This document shows, piece by piece, positions 32,238 to 40,700 of a DNA stretch of 64,000 nucleotides. Position numbers and translations under genes: made by a program. Source of the stretch: Polaromonas sp. YR568 (GTDB lineage Bacteria; Pseudomonadota; Gammaproteobacteria; Burkholderiales; Burkholderiaceae_C); contig NZ_FPBM01000004.1 of the NCBI RefSeq assembly GCF_900116715.1, positions 186,001 to 250,000 on the forward strand, given 5' to 3'. The notes under the pieces were generated by a model, which was not told the DNA's origin, searched no databases, and saw only the letters and a list, made by a program, of their open reading frames with translations. The first letter of the stretch is position 1, and every line of letters begins with the position of its first letter.

Positions 32238-33173
32238 ATGGTCACCAAAAAACCCAAGGGCCTAGGCCGCGGACTCGAAGCATTGCTAGGCCCCAAGGTG
32301 AGCGAAAGCGCGACCGATGCCGAGAACGCCAGCAACACGGCCAACAGCCCGGGCCTGCCAGCCTCGCTGCGCCTGAGCGACATGGTCGCCGGCCAGTACC
32401 AGCCGCGCACGCGCATGGACGAAGGCGCGCTGTATGAGCTGGCCGAGTCCATCAAGGTGCAGGGCATCATGCAGCCCATCCTGGTCCGCCGGCTGACCTC
32501 GGGCGCCAACGACGGCAAATATGAAATCATCGCCGGCGAGCGGCGCTTCCGCGCGGCGAAACTCGCGGGCCTGGACAGCGTGCCGGTGCTGGTGCGCGAC
32601 GTGCCCGACGAATCCGCCGCTGCGATGTCGCTGATTGAAAACATCCAGCGCGAAGACCTCAACCCGCTGGAAGAAGCGCACGGTCTGCAGCGCCTGGTCA
32701 AGGAATTCGGCCTCACGCACGAGCTGGCCGCGCAGGCCGTGGGCCGCTCGCGCAGCGCCGCCTCCAACCTGCTGCGTTTGCTCAACCTGGCCGACCCGGT
32801 GCAAACCATGCTGATGGCCGGCGACCTGGACATGGGCCATGCACGCGCGCTGCTGGGCCTGGACCGCGCGGCGCAAATCACTGCGGCCAATCAAATTTCG
32901 GCCAAAAAGATGTCGGTGCGTGAAGCCGAAAGCCTGGTCAAAAAACTCAGCGCCGAGTTTTCATTGACCCCGCAAAAAGCCACCAAAGAAAAATCCCGCG
33001 ACACCCGCCGCGTGGAAGAAGAACTCGCCGATCTGCTGATGGCCGATGTGGAAGTGCGCATCAAAAAGCAGGTCAAGCGCAACGGCAAGCGCGAAGACAT
33101 GGGCGAGGTGGCGATCCAGTTTTCGTCGATGGACGAACTGAACGGCCTGATCGAACGGCTGCGCGGCAAGTAA
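32238..33173 (+). CDS. parB: Chromosome-partitioning protein ParB (Spo0J)
   Basis: A 311-residue ParB. The N-terminal KKPKGLGRGLEALLG, the CTPase/ParB domain with QPRTRMDEGALYELAESI and GERRFRAAKLAGL (GxxRxxA box), ENIQREDLNPLEEA, the helix-turn-helix (HELAAQAVGRSRSAASNLLRLLNL, about 165-190) and the C-terminal dimer domain are all present. It should bind the two parS sites in mnmG and rsmG, slide as a CTP-dependent clamp and stimulate ParA. Confidence 0.96.
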   Translation: MVTKKPKGLGRGLEALLGPKVSESATDAENASNTANSPGLPASLRLSDMVAGQYQPRTRMDEGALYELAESIKVQGIMQPILVRRLTSGANDGKYEIIAGERRFRAAKLAGLDSVPVLVRDVPDESAAAMSLIENIQREDLNPLEEAHGLQRLVKEFGLTHELAAQAVGRSRSAASNLLRLLNLADPVQTMLMAGDLDMGHARALLGLDRAAQITAANQISAKKMSVREAESLVKKLSAEFSLTPQKATKEKSRDTRRVEEELADLLMADVEVRIKKQVKRNGKREDMGEVAIQFSSMDELNGLIERLRGK

Positions 33174-33228
33174 ACGCGCAACAGGGGCGGGGCTCGGGCG
33201 AATCACCGCCCGGCCCTTGGGTTATGCC

Positions 33229-34653
33229 TCAGGACAGCGAGAAAATCTTGCCCGGGTTCATGATGTTCTTCGGGTCCAGCGCGCGCTTGATGGTGCGCAT
33301 CATGTCGACCGCGCCGTCACCGGTTTCGGTGACCAGGAAGTCCATTTTGTGCAGGCCCACACCGTGCTCGCCGGTGCAAGTGCCTTCCAGCGCCAGCGCG
33401 CGGCTCACCAGCTTGTGGTTCAGCTCCTCGGCGACTTCGCGCTCTTTCGGGATCGTCGGGTCGATCAGGTAGCCGAAGTGGAAATTGCCGTCGCCGACAT
33501 GGCCGACGAGGAAATAAGGAATGCCGCTGGCATCGACTTCCGCCACCGACTCAAGCAGGCAGTCGGCCAGGCGCGAGATCGGCACGCAGGTGTCGGTGGA
33601 AATCGCGCGGCAGCCTGGCCGCGACTGGATGGCGGCGAAGTAGGCGTTGTGCCGCGCCGTCCAGAGGCGCGTGCGCTCTTCCGGCGTGCTGGCCCATTCA
33701 AAGGCATTGCCGCCGTGGCCGCTGGCCAGTTCCTGCACCAGCTCGGCCTGTTCCTTCACGCTGTTGGGCGAGCCGTGAAACTCCATCAGCAGCATGGGCT
33801 CTTCGCGCAGCGTGAGTTTGGAATGCGCATTCACCATGCGCACGGTGTTGTGGTCGATCAGCTCCACGCGTGCGATCGGCACGCCCAGCTGGATCACTTC
33901 AATCGTGGTGCGCACCGCTGCCTCGATGCTTGGGAACGAACATATCGCGGCCGAGATCGCTTCGGGCAGCGGGTAGAGCCTGACGGTGACTTCGGTGATC
34001 ACACCCAGCGTGCCTTCGCTGCCCACCATGAGGCGCGTGAGGTCGTAGCCGGCCGATGATTTTTTGGCGCGCGTGCCGGTGCGGATGACGCTGCCGTCGG
34101 CGGTGACGACTTCAAGCGCCAGCACGTTCTCGCGCATGGTGCCGTAGCGCACGGCATTCGTGCCGCTGGCGCGCGTGGCGCTCATGCCGCCCAGGGTCGC
34201 GTCGGCGCCCGGGTCTATCGGAAAGAAGAGGCCGGTGCTTTTGACTTCTTCATTGAGTTGTTTGCGTGTCACGCCCGGTTGCACGGTGACGGTCAGGTCT
34301 TCGGCGTTGATCGACAGCACTTTGTTCATGCGGCTCACGTCGACGCTGATGCCGCCCTGCACGGCCAGCAGGTGGCCTTCAAGGGACGTGCCCACACCAA
34401 AGGGAATCACCGGCACGTTGTACTGGCTCGCCAGCTTCACCGCATCGGCCACGTCCTGCGTGCTTTCGGCAAACACCACGGCCGAAGGCGGCGGCGCGGC
34501 GAAGGAGGACTCATCGCGGCCGTGCTGCTCGCGTACCACCAGCGCCGTTGAGCAGCGGTCAGTGAAGCGCGCCTTCAGCGCGTCGATCAGCGCCGCGGGT
34601 GTTTCACGTTGCTGGATTTCTGGGAGCAGGTGCTGGGGAAGAGGGGCGTTCAT
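33229..34653 (-). CDS. FAD-linked oxidase, GlcD/D-lactate dehydrogenase type
   Basis: A 474-residue flavoprotein: an FAD-binding type 4 domain (VPVIPFGVGTSLEGHLLAVQGGISVD, about residues 80-105, and DPGADATLGGMSATRASGTNAVRYG) and an FAD-oxidase C-terminal domain (PYFLVGHVGDGNFHFG and GTCTGEHGVGLHK). It likely oxidises D-lactate or another D-2-hydroxy acid and passes electrons to cytochrome or quinone. It is one subunit, with no GlcE/GlcF neighbours, which favours D-lactate dehydrogenase over glycolate oxidase. Confidence 0.9.
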   Translation of the reverse strand: MNAPLPQHLLPEIQQRETPAALIDALKARFTDRCSTALVVREQHGRDESSFAAPPPSAVVFAESTQDVADAVKLASQYNVPVIPFGVGTSLEGHLLAVQGGISVDVSRMNKVLSINAEDLTVTVQPGVTRKQLNEEVKSTGLFFPIDPGADATLGGMSATRASGTNAVRYGTMRENVLALEVVTADGSVIRTGTRAKKSSAGYDLTRLMVGSEGTLGVITEVTVRLYPLPEAISAAICSFPSIEAAVRTTIEVIQLGVPIARVELIDHNTVRMVNAHSKLTLREEPMLLMEFHGSPNSVKEQAELVQELASGHGGNAFEWASTPEERTRLWTARHNAYFAAIQSRPGCRAISTDTCVPISRLADCLLESVAEVDASGIPYFLVGHVGDGNFHFGYLIDPTIPKEREVAEELNHKLVSRALALEGTCTGEHGVGLHKMDFLVTETGDGAVDMMRTIKRALDPKNIMNPGKIFSLS

Positions 34654-34770
34654 GTTGTGTTGTCTCCGGGTCGGTGGCACAGTTTACGACGTGTCCATCG
34701 TTTGTGCCACTGAAAGGCCCGGAGCCCGCGGCCGGAGCTGCGGGGTGCATGAAAGCGGGGGAAAAAGGGA

Positions 34771-34796
34771 AAAAAGCGGGGTGGTGGCCACCCCGC
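34771..34796 (-). terminator. Rho-independent terminator of the EF-hand gene
   Basis: Arms 34776-34784 and 34788-34796 (GCGGGGTGG/CCACCCCGC) form a perfect 9-bp GC stem with a 3-base loop. On the minus strand this is followed by a T run (34775-34771 and beyond), immediately downstream of the EF-hand stop codon. Confidence 0.85.
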
Positions 34797-34804
34797 AGGG
34801 CGCG

Positions 34805-35200
34805 TCAGGAGCCCCCGGCGGCCTTGGCGAGCTCGGCCAGCGAGATAAAGGTGTCGTGGTTGGTATCGATTTGCTCGAAGCGCTGCGCCACAGCCGGGAA
34901 GTGTTCAGCTTCCTGGCGGTCCAGTTTGCCGTCCCTGTTGACGTCGGCGCGGTTGAAAGCCGCTTCCACGTCCTGTGTGGTGGCGCGGTTCTGCGGAACG
35001 GCGCCCGCATTGCCTGACGCGGCAGCTGGGGCTACCTTGGAAGGCGGGCTGGTGGGGCTTGCAGGTGAGGGCGGCGCGGTTTGGGCCCGCACGGCGCCGG
35101 CAGCGCCCACAGCCAGTGCGGCCACCAGCAGCACGCTGCGCAACTCGAAGCTGGGAATAGAATGTTTTGAATGCTGTGTTGCCGTCGTGTGCAAGGTCAT
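34805..35200 (-). CDS. Secreted EF-hand calcium-binding protein
   Basis: A 131-residue exported protein. A long N-region and signal helix end near residue 40 (AVRAQ), followed by a Pro/Ser/Ala-rich linker. Two EF-hand loops are clear: DVNRDGKLDRQE (about 87-98) and DTNHDTFISLAE (about 111-122), with acidic residues at positions 1, 3, 5 and 12. The Gly at position 6 is Thr in the second loop. A Ca2+ role in the periplasm is inferred. It has its own terminator and no partner gene. Confidence 0.88.
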   Translation of the reverse strand: MTLHTTATQHSKHSIPSFELRSVLLVAALAVGAAGAVRAQTAPPSPASPTSPPSKVAPAAASGNAGAVPQNRATTQDVEAAFNRADVNRDGKLDRQEAEHFPAVAQRFEQIDTNHDTFISLAELAKAAGGS

Positions 35201-35390
35201 GCGAAGAGTCCTTCAAGAGTTAACAAGCAGCCATTGCAACTCAGCCCGCCGCTCGCGGCCAGCAGTTTTGCAGGGTGTTTCCTCACTCACATGAGGGCGT
35301 ACGACGACACATTTCCTTGCCCGGCGTAACGCTTTGGGCTTCATGCACTTTCACTGACTTCATTGACCGCGCTTCATCGCGCTTTGCACC

Positions 35391-35957
35391 ATGGCCAACA
35401 GACTTTCACAGATCGCAACGCGCACCGGCGACAACGGCACCACCGGCCTGGGCGACAACACGCGTGTGTCCAAAGACAGCCTGCGCGTGCATGCCATGGG
35501 CGATGTCGATGAACTGAATTCGCACATCGGCGTGCTGCTGTGTGAGGAGCTGCCCACAGGCGTGCGCGACTTGCTGGTGGAAGTGCAGCACCAGCTCTTT
35601 AACCTGGGCGGCGAGCTTTCCATCCCCGGCTTTGAATTGCTCAAGCCCGAAGCGGTGGCGCTGCTTGATGACGCACTGGCCGAACACAACGCGAACTTGC
35701 CGCGCCTGGCTGAGTTCATCTTGCCAGCGGGCTCGCGCGCCGCATCGCTCGCGCACGTGTGCCGCACCGTGGCGCGCCGCGCTGAACGCGCAGTGGTGGC
35801 CCTGGGTGCGGCCGAGCCCCTCAAGGACTCGCCGCGCCAGTACCTCAACCGCCTGAGCGATTTGCTGTTTGTGCTGTCGCGTGTGCTCAACCGCATGAAC
35901 GGCGGTGACGATGTGTACTGGAAGAGTGAGCGCATGGCGCGCGCAGCGACTGAGTAA
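35391..35957 (+). CDS. PduO-type cob(I)alamin adenosyltransferase
   Basis: A 188-residue protein that attaches the adenosyl group to cob(I)alamin. The N-terminal ATP-binding TRTGDNGTTGLGDNTRVSKDSLR, the GDVDELNSHIG segment and the helical CRTVARRAERAVVAL (about 125-140) with YLNRLSDLLFVLSR are conserved in the PduO family. It is monocistronic in this window, with 190 bp upstream. The organism therefore uses adenosylcobalamin, for example for methylmalonyl-CoA mutase, although no such gene is in view. Confidence 0.94.
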   Translation: MANRLSQIATRTGDNGTTGLGDNTRVSKDSLRVHAMGDVDELNSHIGVLLCEELPTGVRDLLVEVQHQLFNLGGELSIPGFELLKPEAVALLDDALAEHNANLPRLAEFILPAGSRAASLAHVCRTVARRAERAVVALGAAEPLKDSPRQYLNRLSDLLFVLSRVLNRMNGGDDVYWKSERMARAATE

Positions 35958-36086
35958 GCAAGGCCTTGCATAAGGCGCTCGCGGCCCCGTGTGGGCTTGT
36001 CGCGACGCCTATCTCATCTCCCTTGTTTACACCGGCAAAGCCTCTGCCTAAGATGCCCTGTATCAACAACTGAACAGGGGGAATAC

Positions 36087-36902
36087 ATGAACACCGCACA
36101 AGTAGGCAGCTGGGTGGAACAGGCGCAGCCGATTCTGGTCGCCTTTGGCCTCAAGGTCATAGGCGCGATCATTGTCTTCATCATCGGCCGCTGGCTGATT
36201 CACCTGGTGACCCGTCTCGTCGGCGCGGCCATGACGCGGCAGGAGATAGACCCCACGGTGCAGCGTTACCTGGTGAGCTTTATCACCGTTGCGCTCAACA
36301 TCGTGCTGGTCGTTGCCATCCTCGGCTACTTCGGGGTAGAGACCACCAGCTTCGCTGCTTTGGTCGCCGGTGCTGGCGTGGCGATTGGCGCGGCGTGGAG
36401 CGGTTTGCTCAGCAACTTTGCCGCGGGCATTTTTCTGCTGGTGCTGCGGCCCTACAAGGTGGGTGAATACGTCAGCGCCGGCGGTGTGGAAGGCACGGTG
36501 CTGGAGATCGGCCTCTTCGGCACCGGCATCAACACCCCCGACAACGTCAAGACCATCGTGGGCAATGCCAAGATCATGGGCGGCGACATCAAGAACTACA
36601 CGGCCAACCCCTACCGCCGTGTCGAGCTGGCCGCGCAGCTGGCGGGCAGCGCCGATGTGCACAAGGCGATCGCCCTGCTCAAGGAGTCGGTCGCCAAGGT
36701 GGCCAACATCACCAAGGCGCCCGCGGTCGACGTGGAGATTCTGGAATTCAACGAGTTCGGCCCCAAGCTGGCCGTGCGGCCGTATTGCCACACCGACCAC
36801 TACTGGCAGGTCTACTTCGACACCAATATGGCGATTGCCGACACGCTGGGTGCCGCGGGCTTCCCGGTGGCGACGCGGCCGGTGAAGGTCTACCCGGTCT
36901 GA
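36087..36902 (+). CDS. Small mechanosensitive channel (MscS family)
   Basis: A 271-residue membrane protein with three helices (about residues 15-37, 58-80, 90-112). The pore helix GVAIGAAWSGLLSNFAAGIFLLVLRP is rich in Gly/Ala as in MscS TM3. A beta domain (YVSAGGVEGTVLEIGLFGTGINTPDN) and an alpha/beta end follow. It releases solutes on hypo-osmotic shock. I chose the ATG after CAGGGGG, since upstream codons are not conserved. It converges on the cysB-like gene. Confidence 0.93.
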   Translation: MNTAQVGSWVEQAQPILVAFGLKVIGAIIVFIIGRWLIHLVTRLVGAAMTRQEIDPTVQRYLVSFITVALNIVLVVAILGYFGVETTSFAALVAGAGVAIGAAWSGLLSNFAAGIFLLVLRPYKVGEYVSAGGVEGTVLEIGLFGTGINTPDNVKTIVGNAKIMGGDIKNYTANPYRRVELAAQLAGSADVHKAIALLKESVAKVANITKAPAVDVEILEFNEFGPKLAVRPYCHTDHYWQVYFDTNMAIADTLGAAGFPVATRPVKVYPV

Positions 36903-36914
36903 TCTTTCCGAGGG

Positions 36915-37859
36915 CTAAATGTCGTAGTTTTCGCTGCCCGGCGCATCGCTCAAGGTCTTCTCGACCAATGCGCGGTTCAGCGTGGGTGCGAAGGACTCGA
37001 TAAAGGCAAACACGTAGCCGCGCAGGTAACTGCCGCGGCGCACCGCGAGCTTGGTCCAGTTGATGCCGAAAAGGCTTCCGGCATCCAGCGCGCGCAAGTC
37101 GGTGTCGCGCTCGGCCTCGTAGGCGATGGAGGCCACGATGCCCACGCCCATGTTGAGCTGCACATAGGTCTTGATGACGTCGGCGTCCATCGCGGTCAGC
37201 ACGATGTTGGGCGCCAGGCCTCTCTGCGTGAAAGCGCCGTCAATGTGCGTGCGGCCGGTTAAGCCCGTGTCGTAGGTGATCAGCGGAAAGCGCGCCAGGC
37301 TTTCCAGTGTGAGCGGGCTGTCCAGCAGCGGGTGACCGGGCGGCACGATGACGGAATGCGTCCAGCGAAAGCAGGGCAGGGCGACAAGCTCCGGGTAGTC
37401 GCCCAGCGCTTCAGTCGCAATGCCCACATCGGCCTCGCCTGAGATCAGCATGTCGGCTATCTGCTTGGGCGAGCCCTGGTGCAGGTGCAGTTTCACGTCG
37501 GGAAACTGGGCGCGGAACTCTTGCACGGCGGTCGGCATGGCGTAGCGCGCCTGTGAGTGCGTGGCGGCAATGGAGAGCAGCCCGTTTTCCCGGCCCACGA
37601 ATTCCTGGCCGGCTTTTTTGAGGTTGCTGCTTTCCAGCAGCAGGCGCTCGACGATGGGCAGCACGTGGGCGCCGGGCTCGGTCAGGCCCGTCAGGCGCTT
37701 GCCGGCGCGCACAAACAATTCAATGCCCAGCTCTTCTTCGAGTTCGCGGATCTGCCGGCTCACCCCGGGTTGCGAGGTGTGCAGGGCGTTGGCGACGTCC
37801 GTCAGGTTGAAGTTGCATCGCACGGCCTCGCGCATGGAACGCAGTTGCTGGAAGTTCAT
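36915..37859 (-). CDS. cysB: CysB-family LysR regulator
   Basis: A 314-residue LysR protein. The N-terminal helix-turn-helix (MNFQQLRSMREAVRCNFNLTDVANALHTSQPGVSRQIRELEEELG) is characteristic of CysB/Cbl. The effector domain keeps ATHSQARYAMP (about 98-108) and the TGLTGRTHID region that contacts sulfate/acetylserine in CysB. It likely controls sulfur assimilation. The ATG codon begins the conserved MNFQQLR; an upstream frame extension is not conserved. No cys genes are adjacent. Confidence 0.9.
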   Translation of the reverse strand: MNFQQLRSMREAVRCNFNLTDVANALHTSQPGVSRQIRELEEELGIELFVRAGKRLTGLTEPGAHVLPIVERLLLESSNLKKAGQEFVGRENGLLSIAATHSQARYAMPTAVQEFRAQFPDVKLHLHQGSPKQIADMLISGEADVGIATEALGDYPELVALPCFRWTHSVIVPPGHPLLDSPLTLESLARFPLITYDTGLTGRTHIDGAFTQRGLAPNIVLTAMDADVIKTYVQLNMGVGIVASIAYEAERDTDLRALDAGSLFGINWTKLAVRRGSYLRGYVFAFIESFAPTLNRALVEKTLSDAPGSENYDI

Positions 37860-38037
37860 GGTGGCGGGGGTGCGGGCGCGGGAGGTGCGGGTGTTCGGAG
37901 GATGGAACACGGATTGTGGGCAAGCCGCCTTATTTATAGAACAACTGATTTGTTCCTTCTAAATCACAAAAACATCCTAAGACGGCGGTTCGCAGGCTTT
38001 TCAGGCAGTTTTGGCGACTTGGGAGCCGGTTCCGATC

Positions 38038-38087
38038 GCTATTAATTCAGGAGTGGCTTACGCAAGCTCCGCGCGGACTACAGCCCG
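38038..38087. repeat. Degenerate intergenic repeat (possible third copy)
   Basis: In the 236-bp gap between the cysB-like and thioesterase genes, GCTATTAATTCAGG followed by GGCTTACGCAAGCTCC and GGACTACAGCCC resembles the AGCTAT-type palindromic elements at 17704 and 30325. It is too diverged to be sure. The rest of the gap shows only the AT-rich cysB promoter zone around 37935-37980. Confidence 0.3.
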
Positions 38088-38095
38088 AAACGGCA

Positions 38096-38518
38096 CTATT
38101 TCGGCAGCAACATGGCCATGGTGCTGCGCGACACACAAGTCAGCTCGCCGGCGTCGTTGGTGAGCTCGATTTGCCACACCTGGGTGCTGCGGCCTATGTG
38201 TACCGGGCGCGTGATGCCGGTCACCCAGCCGCTGGTCGTGCCTTTGAGGTGGTTGGCGTTGATGTCCAGCCCCACGGTGCGATGCCCCTCGGGGGCTGCG
38301 TAGGCCGCGCCGCAGGAGCCCAGCGTTTCAGCCAGCACCACCGAGACGCCGCCATGCAGCAGGCCGTAGGGCTGCACCGTGCGGCGGTCCACCGGCACGC
38401 GGGCGCGGATGAAGTCGTCCCCGACTTCCAGAAACTCGATGCCCAGGTGGGTGACGGCGGAGTCGGCGTTGGACGCGGTGAGCAGTTCGACGGAGATGGG
38501 TTGCTTCCAGATGCGCAT
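38096..38518 (-). CDS. Hotdog-fold acyl-CoA thioesterase (YdiI/MenI-like)
   Basis: A 140-residue single hotdog domain. Nearly every conserved element of E. coli YdiI (MenI) is visible: IWKQPISVELL, the LLHGGVSVVLAETLGS helix with the catalytic Glu (about 64), and GLDINANHLKGTTSGWVTG with VWQIEL. YdiI hydrolyses 1,4-dihydroxy-2-naphthoyl-CoA and other aryl- or acyl-CoAs; without men genes here the substrate is open. The start is ATG at MRIWKQP. Confidence 0.88.
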   Translation of the reverse strand: MRIWKQPISVELLTASNADSAVTHLGIEFLEVGDDFIRARVPVDRRTVQPYGLLHGGVSVVLAETLGSCGAAYAAPEGHRTVGLDINANHLKGTTSGWVTGITRPVHIGRSTQVWQIELTNDAGELTCVSRSTMAMLLPK

Positions 38519-38661
38519 GATTGATTTCAGGGGAGAGGTAGGGACGGGGAGTGCTGGGTTAGCGATCACTATAAGGTTGCCGCCTACAAAAGGTGGGGCC
38601 CTTGTCGCCTCGGCTACAGAGGCAAGGGCCTTTAAGCTGAAGCGATGAAAGATACGTTTCG

Positions 38662-39987
38662 ATGGCTTCGATAAAAAGCGGGAATAAACGCGGACTTAAA
38701 TGGCTGGTGGGGCTGGGCATTGTGCTGCTGCTGGTTGGTGCGGCCTGGGTGGCGGCACTGCGGTACTTGCCGTCCGATGAAGAACTGGCCAGCCGCGCCT
38801 CGACTGAGCTGGAAGCCGCCCTGGGCGTCAAGGTTCGCGTGGGCGCCTTGCACTGGCGCCTCTTTCCTTCGCCCGCCGTGGTGATGGAGGACGCCGCCAC
38901 CGAGCAGCCCCAGCCCATTGTGATCAAGAAGCTGACCGCTTACCCCGACCTTTTTGCCCTGCTGCAACGCCGCGTGAAGATAGACCGCGCCGACCTGGAC
39001 GGCGCCGTGGTGCCACAGCTGTCGCTGCGCGGCCTGGGCAGCAAGCAGCCCAAAGAGGACGCGGCCATGGCCGAAGAGCTGCCACTGGCGCGCTTTGTGT
39101 TTCGCGACGTGACCTGGATTTCGCGCCGCGGCATCCCCGTTGTGTACGACGGCGAAGTGGATTTCGACCCGGGCTGGCGGCCGCGCAGGGCAGAGTTGCG
39201 CCGGCCGGGCGCAAAAGATGCCACCCAGCTCACGCTCACCCGGAACGGCCCGGACGACCGCTGGGCCGCGCGCATCCAGGTGGGCGGCGGCACCCTGCAC
39301 GGCGATGTACAACTGGACACCCGCGCCGGCGGCCGCATGCGCCTGGAGGGCAAGCTGCAGCCCAAAGACATTGAGGTCGAAAGCGCGCTGGCAGCTTTTA
39401 ACCGCCGCTCGGTGATTGGAGGCCGCATGTCGGGCGACACCACACTCACGGCCAACGGCGACACCGTGGGCGAGCTGGCGCAATCGCTGCACACCCAGAC
39501 GCTTTTCACCATGGGCAAATCCACCTTGCTGCGCTTTGACCTGGACAAGGCCGTGCGCACCGCCGGCAAGGAGCATGACGGCCAGACGCCGCTGGAAAGC
39601 GTCACCGGCCGGCTCGATACACAAAACACGCCGCAGGGCATGGTGGTGGCTTACACCGGCATCAAAGCCGTCTCCGGCTCGCTCACCGCCTCGGGCGAAG
39701 CCAAAATCGCCCACCGGCGTATTGAGGCCGAGTTCGCCGTCGACCTGGTGGATGGCATCGTCGGCGTTCCGCTGACGGTCAGCGGCCCGCTGGAAGACGT
39801 GAAATTCTCGGTGCCCAGCGGCGCCATCGCCGGCGCTGTGCTGGGCACCGCCGTGCTGCCGGGTGTGGGCACGGCGATAGGCGCGCGGGTGGGAGCCACC
39901 CTGGGCAAGATCTTCAGCCCGGGGCCGTCGCCGGCCGCCAGCGCACCTCGCGCCTCCAAACCGGCCGCGCCCGCCAAAACGCGCTGA
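38662..39987 (+). CDS. AsmA-family envelope protein (paralogue 2)
   Basis: A 441-residue protein with an N-terminal membrane helix (about 12-31), an AsmA-like N-terminal region (STELEAALGVKVRVGALHWRLFPSPAVVMEDA), and a C-terminal AsmA segment (TLFTMGKSTLLRFDLDKAVRTAGKEHDGQTPLESVTG). It ends with GTAVLPGVGTAIGARVGATLGKIF. The end motif and the 'KAV+T+G...GQTPL+++G' core are shared with the protein at 16322-17674. A Pro/Ala/Lys tail follows. It is monocistronic. Confidence 0.82.
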   Translation: MASIKSGNKRGLKWLVGLGIVLLLVGAAWVAALRYLPSDEELASRASTELEAALGVKVRVGALHWRLFPSPAVVMEDAATEQPQPIVIKKLTAYPDLFALLQRRVKIDRADLDGAVVPQLSLRGLGSKQPKEDAAMAEELPLARFVFRDVTWISRRGIPVVYDGEVDFDPGWRPRRAELRRPGAKDATQLTLTRNGPDDRWAARIQVGGGTLHGDVQLDTRAGGRMRLEGKLQPKDIEVESALAAFNRRSVIGGRMSGDTTLTANGDTVGELAQSLHTQTLFTMGKSTLLRFDLDKAVRTAGKEHDGQTPLESVTGRLDTQNTPQGMVVAYTGIKAVSGSLTASGEAKIAHRRIEAEFAVDLVDGIVGVPLTVSGPLEDVKFSVPSGAIAGAVLGTAVLPGVGTAIGARVGATLGKIFSPGPSPAASAPRASKPAAPAKTR

Positions 39988-40148
39988 ACAAGTGGATACC
40001 CCGGCATTGGACGCAGTCTTTACCTGCCTCTGCGTGCCCCTCGCACGTAAAATCGTCCGCGCACCGGATACGCCGTTTGTGAGCCCTCGCTTATGCATGG
40101 GGTTTCTGGTGGCAAACATCCCGCACCCACTCACCAAGGCCTACTGAC

Positions 40149-40481
40149 ATGTCCCAGCAGCCATCCAGCGCACCCGCATCCACGCCGCTCGAGCGCGCGC
40201 TCGGGCAAAACGAGGCCGTCAAAGAAACCGTCGAACAATCGGCCGCCGAACTGGTGGTGATCAATGCGGTGCTCAAGCAGGAAGTCCCGCCGCACATACA
40301 GACCGGCGAGGTGGCGCAGGCCCTGCAGAAAACCGACGAGCTGGAAGTTCGCATCCAGGAGTCGGCGGAAGACCTCGCGCAGGTCAACCAGACGCTGGAG
40401 CAGGAAATCGGCGAGCGCGCCGACCTGGAGCGCGAGCTGGCCAAAACCAAAGCGGCCCTGGCCAAAGCGCAGGCCCGCTAA
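40149..40481 (+). CDS. Small coiled-coil protein of unknown function
   Basis: A 110-residue, acidic, Cys-free protein. After a 25-residue disordered start, almost the whole chain is predicted heptad-type helix (AVKETVEQSAAELVVI, then two blocks rich in Glu/Leu/Lys such as ADLERELAKTKAALAKA). I do not recognise a family with certainty. The ATG has an AAGG site. It is monocistronic, followed by the Pho-like promoter of the next gene. Confidence 0.7.
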   Translation: MSQQPSSAPASTPLERALGQNEAVKETVEQSAAELVVINAVLKQEVPPHIQTGEVAQALQKTDELEVRIQESAEDLAQVNQTLEQEIGERADLERELAKTKAALAKAQAR

Positions 40482-40509
40482 GCCGCCGGCGCACCGGGTG
40501 ATGCCCGGC

Positions 40510-40565
40510 CCGTCATGCCGCGGTCATCGCTGCGTCATCAATTCGTCAGGGTTTCTACCTAGAAT
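40510..40565 (+). promoter_or_regulatory. Pho-box-like promoter: four GTCA repeats at 11-bp period plus -10
   Basis: The 7-mers CCGTCAT (40510-40516), CGGTCAT (40521-40527), GCGTCAT (40532-40538) and TCGTCAG (40543-40549) repeat with an exact 11-bp period. The E. coli PhoB box is CTGTCAT-N4-CTGTCAT, so two tandem boxes are present with 6, 6, 5 and 4 of 7 matches. TAGAAT (40560-40565) follows after 10 bases, the spacing PhoB-activated promoters use instead of a -35. Confidence 0.65.
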
Positions 40566-40585
40566 CGTTCAGATGTAAACGATTC
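40562..40585. promoter_or_regulatory. 24-bp perfect dyad over the -10/start region
   Basis: GAATCGTT (40562-40569) and AACGATTC (40578-40585) are perfect 8-bp arms with an 8-bp spacer, overlapping the presumed -10 of the binding-protein gene. The position suits a repressor of the Pho-like promoter; no regulator is identified. Confidence 0.6.
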
Positions 40586-40700
40586 ACCTGTCTTGTTGGC
40601 GCCTCATGGCGCTGGCTGGCAGGCGGTTTTTACCCCCGCAAGGCCGCACGGCCTTGGTCTTTTGGCCCTCACGGCCGTCCCCTTTGGAGATTTCCCCGCG

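Noticed and set aside
34597..34612. A third parS-like sequence, TGTTTCACGTTGCTGG, near the start of the FAD oxidase gene
   Set aside because: Only the left half of the palindrome matches; the right half does not. ParB recognition needs both halves.
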